Of a stretch of 64,000 bases of DNA, positions 25,301-32,629 are shown one piece after another (the first letter of the stretch is position 1; each line of letters begins with the position of its first letter). The notes beneath the pieces are model-generated. The model did no database searches and had not been told where the DNA came from. It saw nothing but the letters and a program-made list of their open reading frames with translations. Location: positions 3,348,001 to 3,412,000 of the forward strand of contig NZ_CP049143.1 of assembly GCF_011044495.1 (NCBI RefSeq), written 5' to 3'. The stretch comes from Roseimicrobium sp. ORNL1. GTDB lineage: Bacteria > Verrucomicrobiota > Verrucomicrobiia > Verrucomicrobiales > Verrucomicrobiaceae. The position numbers were made by a program, and so were the translations under genes.

Positions 25301-26482
25301 CGGGACAAGGCGATCGACGAACTCGTGAAGCTGCACAAGAGCGATCGCGTCACGGAGACCGTCGCCGCGCTGAAGCGTCTCGATGCGAAGAGCGGTGTGG
25401 CAGGCCAGGCGGCTTCTGACCTTGGCAAGCTCCTCCTCTCCGCTCCGGTGGATGCGCTGACGAAGGCCAAGGAGCAACTCTCCGGGCTGGCCCGCTCCGC
25501 AAACCTGCCGGACGTGCGCCGTGCCGTGTGGGCTTCCATCATCGTCCAGGACCGCAAGCCGGATGACGTGTGGGTTGCTACCGCGGATAAGGCGGAATGG
25601 CGTACCGCCCTGGTGCAGGGCATCGGCTTGGTGCCGGATCCTGCGTTGCGTGCGAAGTTCCAGCCGCAGCTCAGCGCACTCCTCAATGACGGTGGCGTGA
25701 AGGGCGAACAGCGGCAGGCCGCATTGAAGGCGCTCTCCCTCATGGGCCCGGGCAACGCTCCTGCCAACTTCGCCGTGCTGGCCAAGCATGTGATCGATGG
25801 CAATGAGCGCAACGCTGCCACCACTGCCATCATGCAGCTTCCGCGCACGGCCTGGGACAAGGCGCAGGCGGAGGCCGTCGCGCAGAGCGTGCTGGGCTAT
25901 GCGAAGTCTGTCCCGGCGGACAAGCGCTCCGAGCAGTCTTTTGTAGAAGTGAACCAGCTCGGCATGGAGATGGCCTCGCTCGCGGGGAATACCGCACTGC
26001 GCAAGGAGTTGCGCGGGTTGAGCGTGGCGGTCTACGTGGTGAAGACGGTGCACGAGCAGCTCCGTTTCGACACCCAGCGCATCGTGGTGGAGAAGGGGAA
26101 GCCGTTTGAGATCATCTTCGAGAACGACGACGTGATGCCGCACAATCTCGTGCTGGTCGGCAATGAGCAGCACTCCGCGATCGGCATGGCAGCGCAGACC
26201 ATGAGTCCATCAGAAGTGGACAAGCAAGGACGTCAGTTTCTTCCGAAGGGCCAGCCCCTCATGGACGCGACTCATCTGCTGAATCCTGGCCAGAAGGAGA
26301 CTCTCAAGCTCAAGGCACCCGGCAAGGAAGGTGAGATGGAATTCGTCTGCACCTTCCCCGGCCACTGGATGATCATGTGGGGCAAGATCATTGTGACGAA
26401 GGATGTGGACGCGTACCTCGCGGCGAATCCGAAGTTTGAGCTGCCTATGCCCGGGGCGCCTCCCGCTCCAGCGGCGAAGTAG
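22379..26482 (+). CDS. Secreted multidomain protein: SGNH hydrolase, propeller, HEAT repeats and azurin-type copper domain
   Basis: The 1367-residue protein has a signal peptide (MNRRFHTLLAGLVSGLALHG). An SGNH/GDSL-like domain follows (about 35-240: GDHIAIVGSLLADRHQHSGW, ending FNGIHLTVEGDKV with the Asp/His-type end). Next comes a PVC-type six-bladed propeller related to glucose dehydrogenase-like TIGR02604 proteins (about 380-760). HEAT-like repeats with alternating RARAQAVRV and PRVRLEAIRAA segments run to about 1200. The C-terminus is cupredoxin: His1255 (MPHN), Cys1324, His1329 and Met1333 in CTFPGHWMIM, an intact type 1 copper site of azurin kind. Hence it is likely a periplasmic redox protein. 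The start at 22379 is chosen for the signal peptide. Confidence 0.88.
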   Translation: MNRRFHTLLAGLVSGLALHGQVQIQAQAAPASLELKKGDHIAIVGSLLADRHQHSGWLDTLIHAENKDKDLVIRNLAVAADEVNTWHRSEGFGTREEWLSKVGADVIFAFYGFNESFKGYEGIEEFKKNLDAFLKDLKTKNYGGDGAPRVVLFSPTAAEKQSNPDVAKPDENNTNLQNYTAAMKEVAAANGVQFVDLFDASQKAYAAAKAPLTFNGIHLTVEGDKVLAPAIYKSLFGKDAPSYKGLEKLRGAILDRNEEWHSRYRTVDSYNIHGGRSGLAYKAHTGAFLQNQKTPEAPYVSNYQVMQQEMSVRDVMTDNREKRVWAVAKGGDLKVDDSNVPAVTKVETNLPVGGDTFNKTPMTGFKVDPNTGLVEFPSGEEVVGKMKTPQGIKVQLFADEKMFPELIKPVQMAFDTKGRLWVASWRNYPSRTPWSTKGDSLLVLEDTNNDGKADKCTPFMDDLNCPTGFQFYKDGVLVMRSPNLLYARDTDGDGRADKFERILSGLDAADSHHETNSICYEPGGAVYCSDGVFHASQVETPEGPVRNKDGCIYRYEPRTGKFERYAAYGFANPHGRVFDYWGNDIITDATGNNNYFGPGFSGFISEPNKHSKFDLVWQHPSRPCAGTTILSSRHFPDEFRDNFLNCNVISVQGIFRAKFAEVGSGLKGETLYHEYTKPGSTTPEKLNTLVECSPAEVGTFRPSCASVAPDGSLYFADWSNAIIGHMQHHLRDPNRDQIHGRVYRVTYEGRPLLEVKKIDGQPIEKLLELLKEPENDVRTRAKVELDKHDSKAVVAAVQKWVKQFDPKKVEDAHHILEALWVHQWHNVVNKELINTVLASPEPRARAQAVRVVCYQRDRIPEAIEILKKAADDESPRVRLEAIRAASFFSGADVPKALDVAYTSLKHEGDYYIDYCLKETLKQLQSQSKEQTLPSDPVLVAALLSRMDDNELKGMPNVEAVLQAKLERKSYDLATRDKAIDELVKLHKSDRVTETVAALKRLDAKSGVAGQAASDLGKLLLSAPVDALTKAKEQLSGLARSANLPDVRRAVWASIIVQDRKPDDVWVATADKAEWRTALVQGIGLVPDPALRAKFQPQLSALLNDGGVKGEQRQAALKALSLMGPGNAPANFAVLAKHVIDGNERNAATTAIMQLPRTAWDKAQAEAVAQSVLGYAKSVPADKRSEQSFVEVNQLGMEMASLAGNTALRKELRGLSVAVYVVKTVHEQLRFDTQRIVVEKGKPFEIIFENDDVMPHNLVLVGNEQHSAIGMAAQTMSPSEVDKQGRQFLPKGQPLMDATHLLNPGQKETLKLKAPGKEGEMEFVCTFPGHWMIMWGKIIVTKDVDAYLAANPKFELPMPGAPPAPAAK

Positions 26483-26510
26483 TCCCTCCACTGCCCAGTA
26501 TTTACTGGAA

Positions 26511-26551
26511 AAAGAACGCCCGGCTGCAATGCCGGGCGTTCTTTGTTTTCT
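26511..26551 (+). terminator. Strong terminator hairpin after the azurin-fusion gene
   Basis: AAAGAACGCCCGGC (26511-26524) and GCCGGGCGTTCTTT (26531-26544) form a perfect 14-pair stem with a TGCAAT loop, 29 bases after the stop codon. TTTT follows at 26546-26549. This is a convincing intrinsic terminator. Confidence 0.85.
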
Positions 26552-26699
26552 GATAGACAAGTGGATGAAGTAATGTTTATAAGGCGAGGTTCTGCAAGAA
26601 TCCCCGAGAGATATAGGGAATTTCTGTTAACCTAAGAACGGCATAACTCCCAAAGAAAAGACAACCCGCTTCACCCCCAAAGCTCTCCCAACACCCTAC

Positions 26700-29600
26700 A
26701 TGCAAATACCCAATCCTGCCCGTTTGGTCCGGGCATGCGCCGCCGGTTTGCTTTCCGCCTGCAGTCTCACACCTGCGCTGCTTGCGGGTCCCCCTGTCAA
26801 AAATCCGAAGGATGTGGTGGTTGAGGCCCATCCTATGTATCTGGGCACCGTTACTGGTGGGGTGAAGACAAGTGATGACTACACGGAGGGCAATTTCTCG
26901 ATTGTGGCCCCCGTGTGGAGCACGCTGGGTGCAGACTCCACGCTGAGTGGTGATGTCATCTATCTGGAGCCCTACACCTCCTGGGGGGAGCAGGGCGAAG
27001 TGGCCGCCTCACTTGGTTTGGGATGGAGGCACCTTTTTGGCACCCAGTCCGTCTCTGCGCTGAAGAACCGTGATGTGCCGCAGCCGGGATTCTTCGACGA
27101 GGGCATCTTCGTCGGAGCGAACGTGTTCATCGACATGCTCGACACGGAGGAGGATAACCAGTTCTGGCAGCTGGGCGTGGGTCTGGAAGTCGGTACTCGC
27201 TATGTGGAAGTGCGTGGGAACTACTACATCCCGCTCTCCGACAAGCAACTCGCTGAAACCACGCGCACCGTGGAGACCATTCAGCGCTCGAGCACGAGCA
27301 CGTCGCAGTCGGTCACGCCCACGAGCGACCCGTACGCTACGGGCAGCAGCGTCGCGCAGAATGCCCTGTTCACGACGACTACTACCACAAGCATCAGCAC
27401 CACGACCATCGAGCGTCTCTTCCGTCGTTATGAAGAGGGCATGGAAGGCTGGGACGCGGAAGTCGCCTTCCTGATCCCCGGGCTGGATCGGTACTTCGAT
27501 TTGCGCGTTATCGGCGGCTACTACAAGTTCGACAATCAGCCCTTCGGTCCGCAGGAGGGCGGTACTGGCAATGTGGAAGGCTGGAAGGCTGGTGTGGAAG
27601 TCCGCCCCGTTCCAGCGGTCATTCTCACCGGAACCTGGTATGACGATGAACGTCTGACCGGCAGTGACTGGACTGTGGGCGTGCAGCTTCAGATTCCCTT
27701 CGAAGGCGGTGATCTGGGCGATGGCAAGACTTTCTGGAGCCGCATTGGTGAGTCCTTCACGCCTCGCCGTCGTCATTTGGTGGAGCGTTTGGCTGAACCG
27801 GTCCGTCGTCAGAATGCCGCCATCAAGGTGGCCAACACCGTGGATACGGATACGAGCACCAGCACCAAGGTGAAGAAGGTCACCAAGGTCACGCAGCGTC
27901 CTGGCCAGGTAGTGTTGGAAGATGACATCGTCTTCGTGAACAACGGAGATGCCGTGGGCAATGGCATTCAGGCGGGCACAGCTCAGGTGGATGGCGCCAC
28001 GGGTACGGCCGAGCGGCCCTTCAATACCATCACGGAAGGTTCGTTCCTGGCTGGCACCAACAGCAACAACAGTGGCCGCTTGTGGACGGTGTATACCCAG
28101 GGTGGCACAGGCATAGATTATGAGGAGTCCGTGCTTCTCACGGGAAGCACCCGCTTCACCAGTTCTTATGTGCCTATCGTGGGCCTTGGTGGACGGAACT
28201 TCGGCGGCGATACGGCGCGTCCTGTCCTTTATGGAGGCATGGCTGCTCTGAATATCAATACCTTCATTGTGCAGGGCTATGACTTCCGTGGTGGTATCTT
28301 GGCAGGGTTTGGTCCGAGTGTGGTGGCGTTCAATCCCACCAACCTGGTTGTGACGGACAATGTGTTCACGCCTGATTTGGGAGGGCTTCCTCCCATTGAA
28401 GAGCTCCCTGAGGAGTTGGGCGAGTTTGAAGCACTCATCCCCTTGTTGCTTTCTTCCGTCTCTGTCCTGGCGGATTCCGACGGTGGCACGCATAACATCG
28501 TGCTTCAAAACAATGAGTTCAATGGGGTGTTTGCCGCCCTCGCTGTTGCCAGTGGTTACGGCTTCGACCTGAACGATCCGTCATCCTTCTTCGATATGTG
28601 TGGATGCGGCGGTGGCTCTTCACCCATCGTGAATATCCTGGCCTCGAACAACATCATCAACAGTGCCTACATGGCAGGCATCTACATTGATGCCGTCGGC
28701 GGTTCGACCGTGAACTCCACCATTTCGAACAACCTGTTCCAGGGGGAGTTTGGCGCGGCGACTCTGATCTCCAGCTATGATGACGCCATCGTGGATGTGC
28801 AGCTCACGGGCAATGTCTTCGACGGTTACTTTAACCAGGTGATCTCCGGATTCTACGCCGAGGGCGACTCCTTCATGAACGTGAATGTTGCTGGAAACAG
28901 CGTCTCAGAGTGGTCGGAATACGGAGTGGGCTTTGGTTTTGTCACCTTCGATCATGCCACCATGACGCCGACTATCTCGGGCAACACCATCAGCGGTGAC
29001 AGCTATGAGGCCATGGTCACGCTTGACAGCCACAATTGCTCCACGCTGCTTGCTTCCATCTCCGGCAACGTTTTTGAAGGTGACGGTTGTGGCTGCGATG
29101 TGCCAAACGCTATCGCCATCACGTCGAAGCATGCTTCCACTCTGAGGGCGGACATCCTGGGTAACACCTTCCTTGGTGACTTTGATCACGCCCTGGATGC
29201 AGACAAGCGCCAAGTCTCTCGCATGACGATCGACTTCTCCAACAACGTGCTGAACGGCGAGTTCGAGCGTGATGCCATCAAAATCGCAGCACACCACTAC
29301 GATGACGAGGACGGTGAGCGCCTGAAGGCGACCATCACTGGCAACCAGTTCTACGGAGACTATGACGCGAGCGGCATCTTCCTGCTGGCTGAGCATGATG
29401 CTGTGCTGAAGGGCACTGTCACTGGAAACGTTTTCCACGGGTACTTCCAGGACAACGCCATTCAGCTCAAGAGCCAGGATGATGGACGCCTGGCTGCCAC
29501 CGTGGCAGACAACATCCTCAGTGCCGATGGTGTGGTCAATGACGCATTCCTCAAGGCACGGAGCAATGATGGCTCGCGTCTGAGGATCAAAGGATTCGAT

Positions 29601-29804
29601 CGTAACCTCGTGCTTGGCTCGGGGACAAACCCAGATTCGGTTGGCTTCTTCTTCCGGGAAGATGGCGGCAGCAAGTTGACTGTCGATGGCACGCTTGATC
29701 CGGCTGCTAGCAACTTCGTGTCCGAGTTCTTCCTCAGTCCGATGGATGTGGTAGGCAACCCGAGCGGCGATTTCTTCCTGAACGGCGCACCGGTCAGTCC
29801 GTAA
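26700..29804 (+). CDS. Inverse-autotransporter-like protein with beta-helix passenger
   Basis: The 1034-residue protein has a signal peptide (ending near LTPALLAGPP). Residues about 45-350 look like an outer-membrane barrel of the inverse autotransporter type (intimin/invasin, PF11924). Evidence includes LGLGWRHLF, IFVGANVFIDMLDTEEDNQF, then WQLGVGLEVGTRYVEVRGNY and YIPLSDKQLAE. A Thr/Ser-rich insert (TTTTTTSISTTTIERLF) interrupts a loop. From about 430 on, repeats such as SGNVFEGDGCG and GNTFLGDFDHA give a right-handed parallel beta-helix. In intimin-like proteins the passenger is C-terminal to the barrel and surface-exposed, which fits here. A few Cys-rich turns (CGCGGGSS) are unusual for an exported protein. 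Terminators flank it. Confidence 0.75.
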   Translation: MQIPNPARLVRACAAGLLSACSLTPALLAGPPVKNPKDVVVEAHPMYLGTVTGGVKTSDDYTEGNFSIVAPVWSTLGADSTLSGDVIYLEPYTSWGEQGEVAASLGLGWRHLFGTQSVSALKNRDVPQPGFFDEGIFVGANVFIDMLDTEEDNQFWQLGVGLEVGTRYVEVRGNYYIPLSDKQLAETTRTVETIQRSSTSTSQSVTPTSDPYATGSSVAQNALFTTTTTTSISTTTIERLFRRYEEGMEGWDAEVAFLIPGLDRYFDLRVIGGYYKFDNQPFGPQEGGTGNVEGWKAGVEVRPVPAVILTGTWYDDERLTGSDWTVGVQLQIPFEGGDLGDGKTFWSRIGESFTPRRRHLVERLAEPVRRQNAAIKVANTVDTDTSTSTKVKKVTKVTQRPGQVVLEDDIVFVNNGDAVGNGIQAGTAQVDGATGTAERPFNTITEGSFLAGTNSNNSGRLWTVYTQGGTGIDYEESVLLTGSTRFTSSYVPIVGLGGRNFGGDTARPVLYGGMAALNINTFIVQGYDFRGGILAGFGPSVVAFNPTNLVVTDNVFTPDLGGLPPIEELPEELGEFEALIPLLLSSVSVLADSDGGTHNIVLQNNEFNGVFAALAVASGYGFDLNDPSSFFDMCGCGGGSSPIVNILASNNIINSAYMAGIYIDAVGGSTVNSTISNNLFQGEFGAATLISSYDDAIVDVQLTGNVFDGYFNQVISGFYAEGDSFMNVNVAGNSVSEWSEYGVGFGFVTFDHATMTPTISGNTISGDSYEAMVTLDSHNCSTLLASISGNVFEGDGCGCDVPNAIAITSKHASTLRADILGNTFLGDFDHALDADKRQVSRMTIDFSNNVLNGEFERDAIKIAAHHYDDEDGERLKATITGNQFYGDYDASGIFLLAEHDAVLKGTVTGNVFHGYFQDNAIQLKSQDDGRLAATVADNILSADGVVNDAFLKARSNDGSRLRIKGFDRNLVLGSGTNPDSVGFFFREDGGSKLTVDGTLDPAASNFVSEFFLSPMDVVGNPSGDFFLNGAPVSP

Positions 29805-29819
29805 GTCTTGTATGATCTG

Positions 29820-29857
29820 AAAAGCGGAAGGCTTCGTCTGGAGCCTTCCGCTTTTTT
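29820..29857. terminator. Bidirectional intrinsic terminator
   Basis: GCGGAAGGCT (29824-29833) and AGCCTTCCGC (29842-29851) form a perfect ten-pair stem with an eight-base loop, flanked by AAAA and TTTTTT. It ends the beta-helix gene on the plus strand. It can also end the convergent DUF486 gene on the minus strand, where four T residues follow the stem. Confidence 0.9.
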
Positions 29858-29892
29858 ATTGGCTGTCTCGGCCTCTCTCTTGGCCGCGAGAG

Positions 29893-30234
29893 CTACTTCC
29901 GGAAGATGAAATACACCGCTCCGCACATGCAGAGGGCGGCCCAGAGGTAGTCCCACTTCAGCGGCTGTTTCATGTAGAGCAGCACGAAGGGCACGAATAC
30001 TGTCAGGGTGATGACCTCCTGAAGAATCTTGAGCTGGGGAAGGCTCATGGTCTGGCTCCCAATGCGGTTCGCTGGCACCTGGAGCAAGTATTCAAAGAGA
30101 GCAATGCCCCAGCTCAGCAGGGCTGCAATGATCCAGGGCTTGTCCCTCATGTCCTTGAGGTGGGCATACCACGCGAAGGTCATGAAGACATTGGACATGG
30201 ATAACAGGGCGATTGAGGTGATGATCGGGGGCAT
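29893..30234 (-). CDS. DUF486 (DMT-type) small membrane protein
   Basis: The 113-residue protein has four hydrophobic helices and the family signatures FMTFAWYAHLKDM, WGIALFEYLLQVPANRIG and LKILQEVITLTVFVPF. It ends in KWDYLWAALCMCGAVYFIF. DUF486 members are half-size relatives of drug/metabolite transporters, probably working as dimers in the inner membrane. The substrate is unknown. Divergent from the lipoprotein gene at 30316 and convergent with the beta-helix gene. Confidence 0.9.
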   Translation of the reverse strand: MPPIITSIALLSMSNVFMTFAWYAHLKDMRDKPWIIAALLSWGIALFEYLLQVPANRIGSQTMSLPQLKILQEVITLTVFVPFVLLYMKQPLKWDYLWAALCMCGAVYFIFRK

Positions 30235-30278
30235 GGGCTCGGCTTTCGACGCGAAGTAAAAAAATGGCGGTGTTTAGA

Positions 30279-30308
30279 TTGACACTTCGCTCTCATTTGT
30301 TGGATAAA
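30279..30308 (+). promoter_or_regulatory. Candidate sigma-70-type promoter, possibly leaderless
   Basis: TTGACA at 30279-30284 is a perfect -35 hexamer. GATAAA at 30303-30308 is a plausible -10 after an 18-base spacer. The ATG of the lipoprotein gene is at 30316, only seven bases beyond, so transcription would begin at or just before the start codon. No Shine-Dalgarno sequence is visible there. Confidence 0.4.
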
Positions 30309-30315
30309 ATCCGCG

Positions 30316-30678
30316 ATGGCAAGGCCCCGTTCCACATTCCTTTCGCTGGCGACTCTCATTGGGTTTTCTCTTGCTTCCCCAAGCTGCCAGGAACACCGCC
30401 GCCTGGAGGCGGAGACGGCTGCCGCGAAGAAGCAGGTCGGGGAACTCAGGCCCCAGGTGCAAAACAACCTGGATGAGGCCGCCCAATATTCCAGAACGCG
30501 CACGGAATTGCTGAACGCGCATGCGAACGATGACCAGGCAGCCTTCACTCCGAATGGCTCAAAGGCTCTTGAGGATGAAATGGCCGCTCTCCAGGCGGAG
30601 AAGTCACGACTGGAGAAGGATATCAAGGCAATCGATGAGGAGCACGAGCAGTATAAGAAAACAATCTCACAGGGCTAA
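30316..30678 (+). CDS. Small coiled-coil lipoprotein (copy 2 of a duplicated module)
   Basis: The 120-residue protein has a signal peptide with lipobox SPSC (Cys24), followed by QEHRRLEAETAAAKKQVGEL and further charged heptads (LEDEMAALQAEKSRLEKDIK). It is paralogous to the lipoprotein at 7696-8034, sharing SCQExxRLxAxT directly after the anchor and similar length. It ends 17 bases before the coiled-coil membrane protein gene, the same order as in copy 1. The start is possibly leaderless because a promoter-like pair lies directly upstream. Confidence 0.75.
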   Translation: MARPRSTFLSLATLIGFSLASPSCQEHRRLEAETAAAKKQVGELRPQVQNNLDEAAQYSRTRTELLNAHANDDQAAFTPNGSKALEDEMAALQAEKSRLEKDIKAIDEEHEQYKKTISQG

Positions 30679-30695
30679 CTACATCTGATCTAGTT

Positions 30696-31589
30696 ATGGA
30701 AGGGCGCATTTGGGCCATGTTGGCCGCATTTTTGTTCATTGCCTGCTTTGCGGCACTGGTGAGTTATTACATCGAGATCGATTCGAAGCGACGGGATCTG
30801 GCTGCGGCGCAAACTGATTTGAAGTTCGTGCAGCAGTCTCTCATTTCTACAAAGGCACAAACCGAGAATTCGCGGAAGAGTTATGAAGACATCGTGGCCA
30901 TTGAAAAGCTGATTGGAGAAAAGAAGGAGCTTGGAAATACCATCGCCAACCTGCGCAAGAAGCGCGCCGCGGCTGTGGAATCCTACAAGAAGAGCGTGCA
31001 GGACGTGCGGGCTTACGCCATTGGCACGACGTGGCCAGAGTTCAACCATGGAAACCAGACGCTTCGTGGCGCAAAAATTCAAAAGATCACGGACACCGAA
31101 GTCACCTTTGCTCACGATGAGGGAGTCGCGAAACTAAACAAGGATACTCTTCCTGATGCTGTGAGGGACCGTTTTCGGATCGAGCAATTCCCGATGCTTC
31201 CGGAGCCTCCGCCAACTCCCGAGGGGGTGGATGCAAATTTGCCCCCGCCGCCTTTGTCCAACGACGTGGTGCCTCCTGTGGCTGTTCCGGCAACGACCGC
31301 GGCCAACAATACGAGAGTAGGAAAACTCCAGCTTGAGATTGACGCGTGTGAGCAGAAGATAAGGACACTAACAGAGAATCGGCAGGAATGGCTGAACCGT
31401 GCCTCCAGCTTTCGCGTGCAAGCCAACCGGGCGAGCAACAGGGGCCGCCCGTCTTATTCATTCAACCAACAGGCCCTGCAGGCAGAGCAGAATGCTGATA
31501 CGATACAGGTCCAAATCGAACGGGTACACAAGGAGATTCTGGAACTGAAGAAGAAGCAACTGGAGCCTGTTTCTGCCACGGCGCAATGA
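30696..31589 (+). CDS. Membrane-anchored coiled-coil protein (copy 2 of a duplicated module)
   Basis: The 297-residue protein has an N-terminal membrane helix (IWAMLAAFLFIACFAALVSY) and a coiled coil to about residue 105. A conserved module follows (KIQKITDTEVTFAHDEGVAK then LNKDTLPDAVRDRFRI). A Pro-rich linker and a second coiled coil containing GRPSY end the protein. Copy 1 at 6733-7671 has the same plan, with IQKVTDTEITLAHSEGVAKL and DRFRI matching almost residue for residue. It shares a probable operon with the preceding lipoprotein. The function is unknown; the topology suggests the long domain is periplasmic and could meet the lipoprotein. Confidence 0.75.
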   Translation: MEGRIWAMLAAFLFIACFAALVSYYIEIDSKRRDLAAAQTDLKFVQQSLISTKAQTENSRKSYEDIVAIEKLIGEKKELGNTIANLRKKRAAAVESYKKSVQDVRAYAIGTTWPEFNHGNQTLRGAKIQKITDTEVTFAHDEGVAKLNKDTLPDAVRDRFRIEQFPMLPEPPPTPEGVDANLPPPPLSNDVVPPVAVPATTAANNTRVGKLQLEIDACEQKIRTLTENRQEWLNRASSFRVQANRASNRGRPSYSFNQQALQAEQNADTIQVQIERVHKEILELKKKQLEPVSATAQ

Positions 31590-31641
31590 TGTAGCCCTCG
31601 TTCTCGAGGTTGGGAACCGGCAGCTACCTTCCTACGCCCTG

Positions 31642-32502
31642 CTACGCCAGCATGAGGGCTGACTCGCTGGCCCGGGTGATGCGGTCATGCCACAGCACCA
31701 CGAGTTGCGCTTCGGGACACTGCGTGGTGGAGCCGAGCGTTTGCACGTAGCGACAGGTGGCGAATTTGGAACTCGCGCGTTCGTAGCCGGTGAGCCACTT
31801 CATGTGGGCGTTTTCCGCTGCGGGCGTTTCTCTGGGAAAGGAGCGGTTCGGGCGTTCGACGCCGCATCGCCAGGGCTTGGGCGTGAGACGGGCGCGGAAG
31901 CACTCCTGCGCGCGTGTCAGGTCGATGTACTGGGGATCGCTGCCGAGTGCCTGGAGGATCTCTCGGGATTCAGGAGAGGTGGGCTCAAATGTTTCATGCG
32001 TCATGAGCAGCCGCCAGCCAGCAAAGGTGCGGTAGCAGCGGATGCTCCAGTCGGGATGACTCGCGGCAAATGATGTCACCAATGCCGGCAGTTGCGGTTC
32101 GGCTTTGGCAGGTTGCGTTTTGGTGAAGAGGGAGAGCAACTGCTTGAACGGTGACTCGGGCGGGGGTGTTGGATCATCGATGTCTGCAAACATCACCTTC
32201 GGTGTATTGAGCACCGCGGCTCCATAACCATTCCGCGTGATGAGGGCCAGCGTACCACCGTCCGTGTGAGTCATCGTCTCAAGGATCTCCTCACGGATGG
32301 GACGGCTCGCGTAGAGATACTTCTCGGGCAGGGGAGCACCCGAGCGGATACGATCCATCAGGCGCTGCAGCGTCTCGGAAGCGCGTGAGCGGGCCTGCGT
32401 GAGGTTTTCGTCCGACCAGCCAAAGCACTTCAATGGCAGCGGGCCCTTGGGTGACTCGTTCACTTCATCCTCGGCGGAAGCCCAGTATTGGGGGATTTCC
32501 AT
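31642..32502 (-). CDS. Conserved hypothetical protein
   Basis: The 286-residue protein starts MEIPQYWASAEDEVNESPKG. A longer frame to 32715 adds sequence overlapping the neighbouring gene and is rejected. Characteristic pieces are NGYGAAVLNTPKVMFADID, WSIRCYRTFAGWRLLMTH, EILQALGSDPQYIDLTRAQE and CFRARLTPKPWRCG. These recur in an uncharacterised family that I recall from diverse bacteria and some plants. Asp-rich FADIDDPTP hints at a metal or phosphate site. No signal peptide is present. It lies 127 bases downstream of the SGNH hydrolase gene on the same strand. Confidence 0.65.
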   Translation of the reverse strand: MEIPQYWASAEDEVNESPKGPLPLKCFGWSDENLTQARSRASETLQRLMDRIRSGAPLPEKYLYASRPIREEILETMTHTDGGTLALITRNGYGAAVLNTPKVMFADIDDPTPPPESPFKQLLSLFTKTQPAKAEPQLPALVTSFAASHPDWSIRCYRTFAGWRLLMTHETFEPTSPESREILQALGSDPQYIDLTRAQECFRARLTPKPWRCGVERPNRSFPRETPAAENAHMKWLTGYERASSKFATCRYVQTLGSTTQCPEAQLVVLWHDRITRASESALMLA

Positions 32503-32629
32503 GCGGCACAAAAGACGGCGGGATGCCGAGCACGATGCTGCTACACCCCGTGTATCGACGAGTGAACGGAACTTGTCGAGCTCACAAGCAAGTCCGCCGT
32601 GAGTGTGCAGGCCAAGAGTCTGCGCGCGC

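Noticed and set aside
24893-26173. 426-codon minus-strand frame within the large secreted protein gene
   Set aside because: Antisense to HEAT repeats and the copper domain, and its composition is typical of an antisense shadow.
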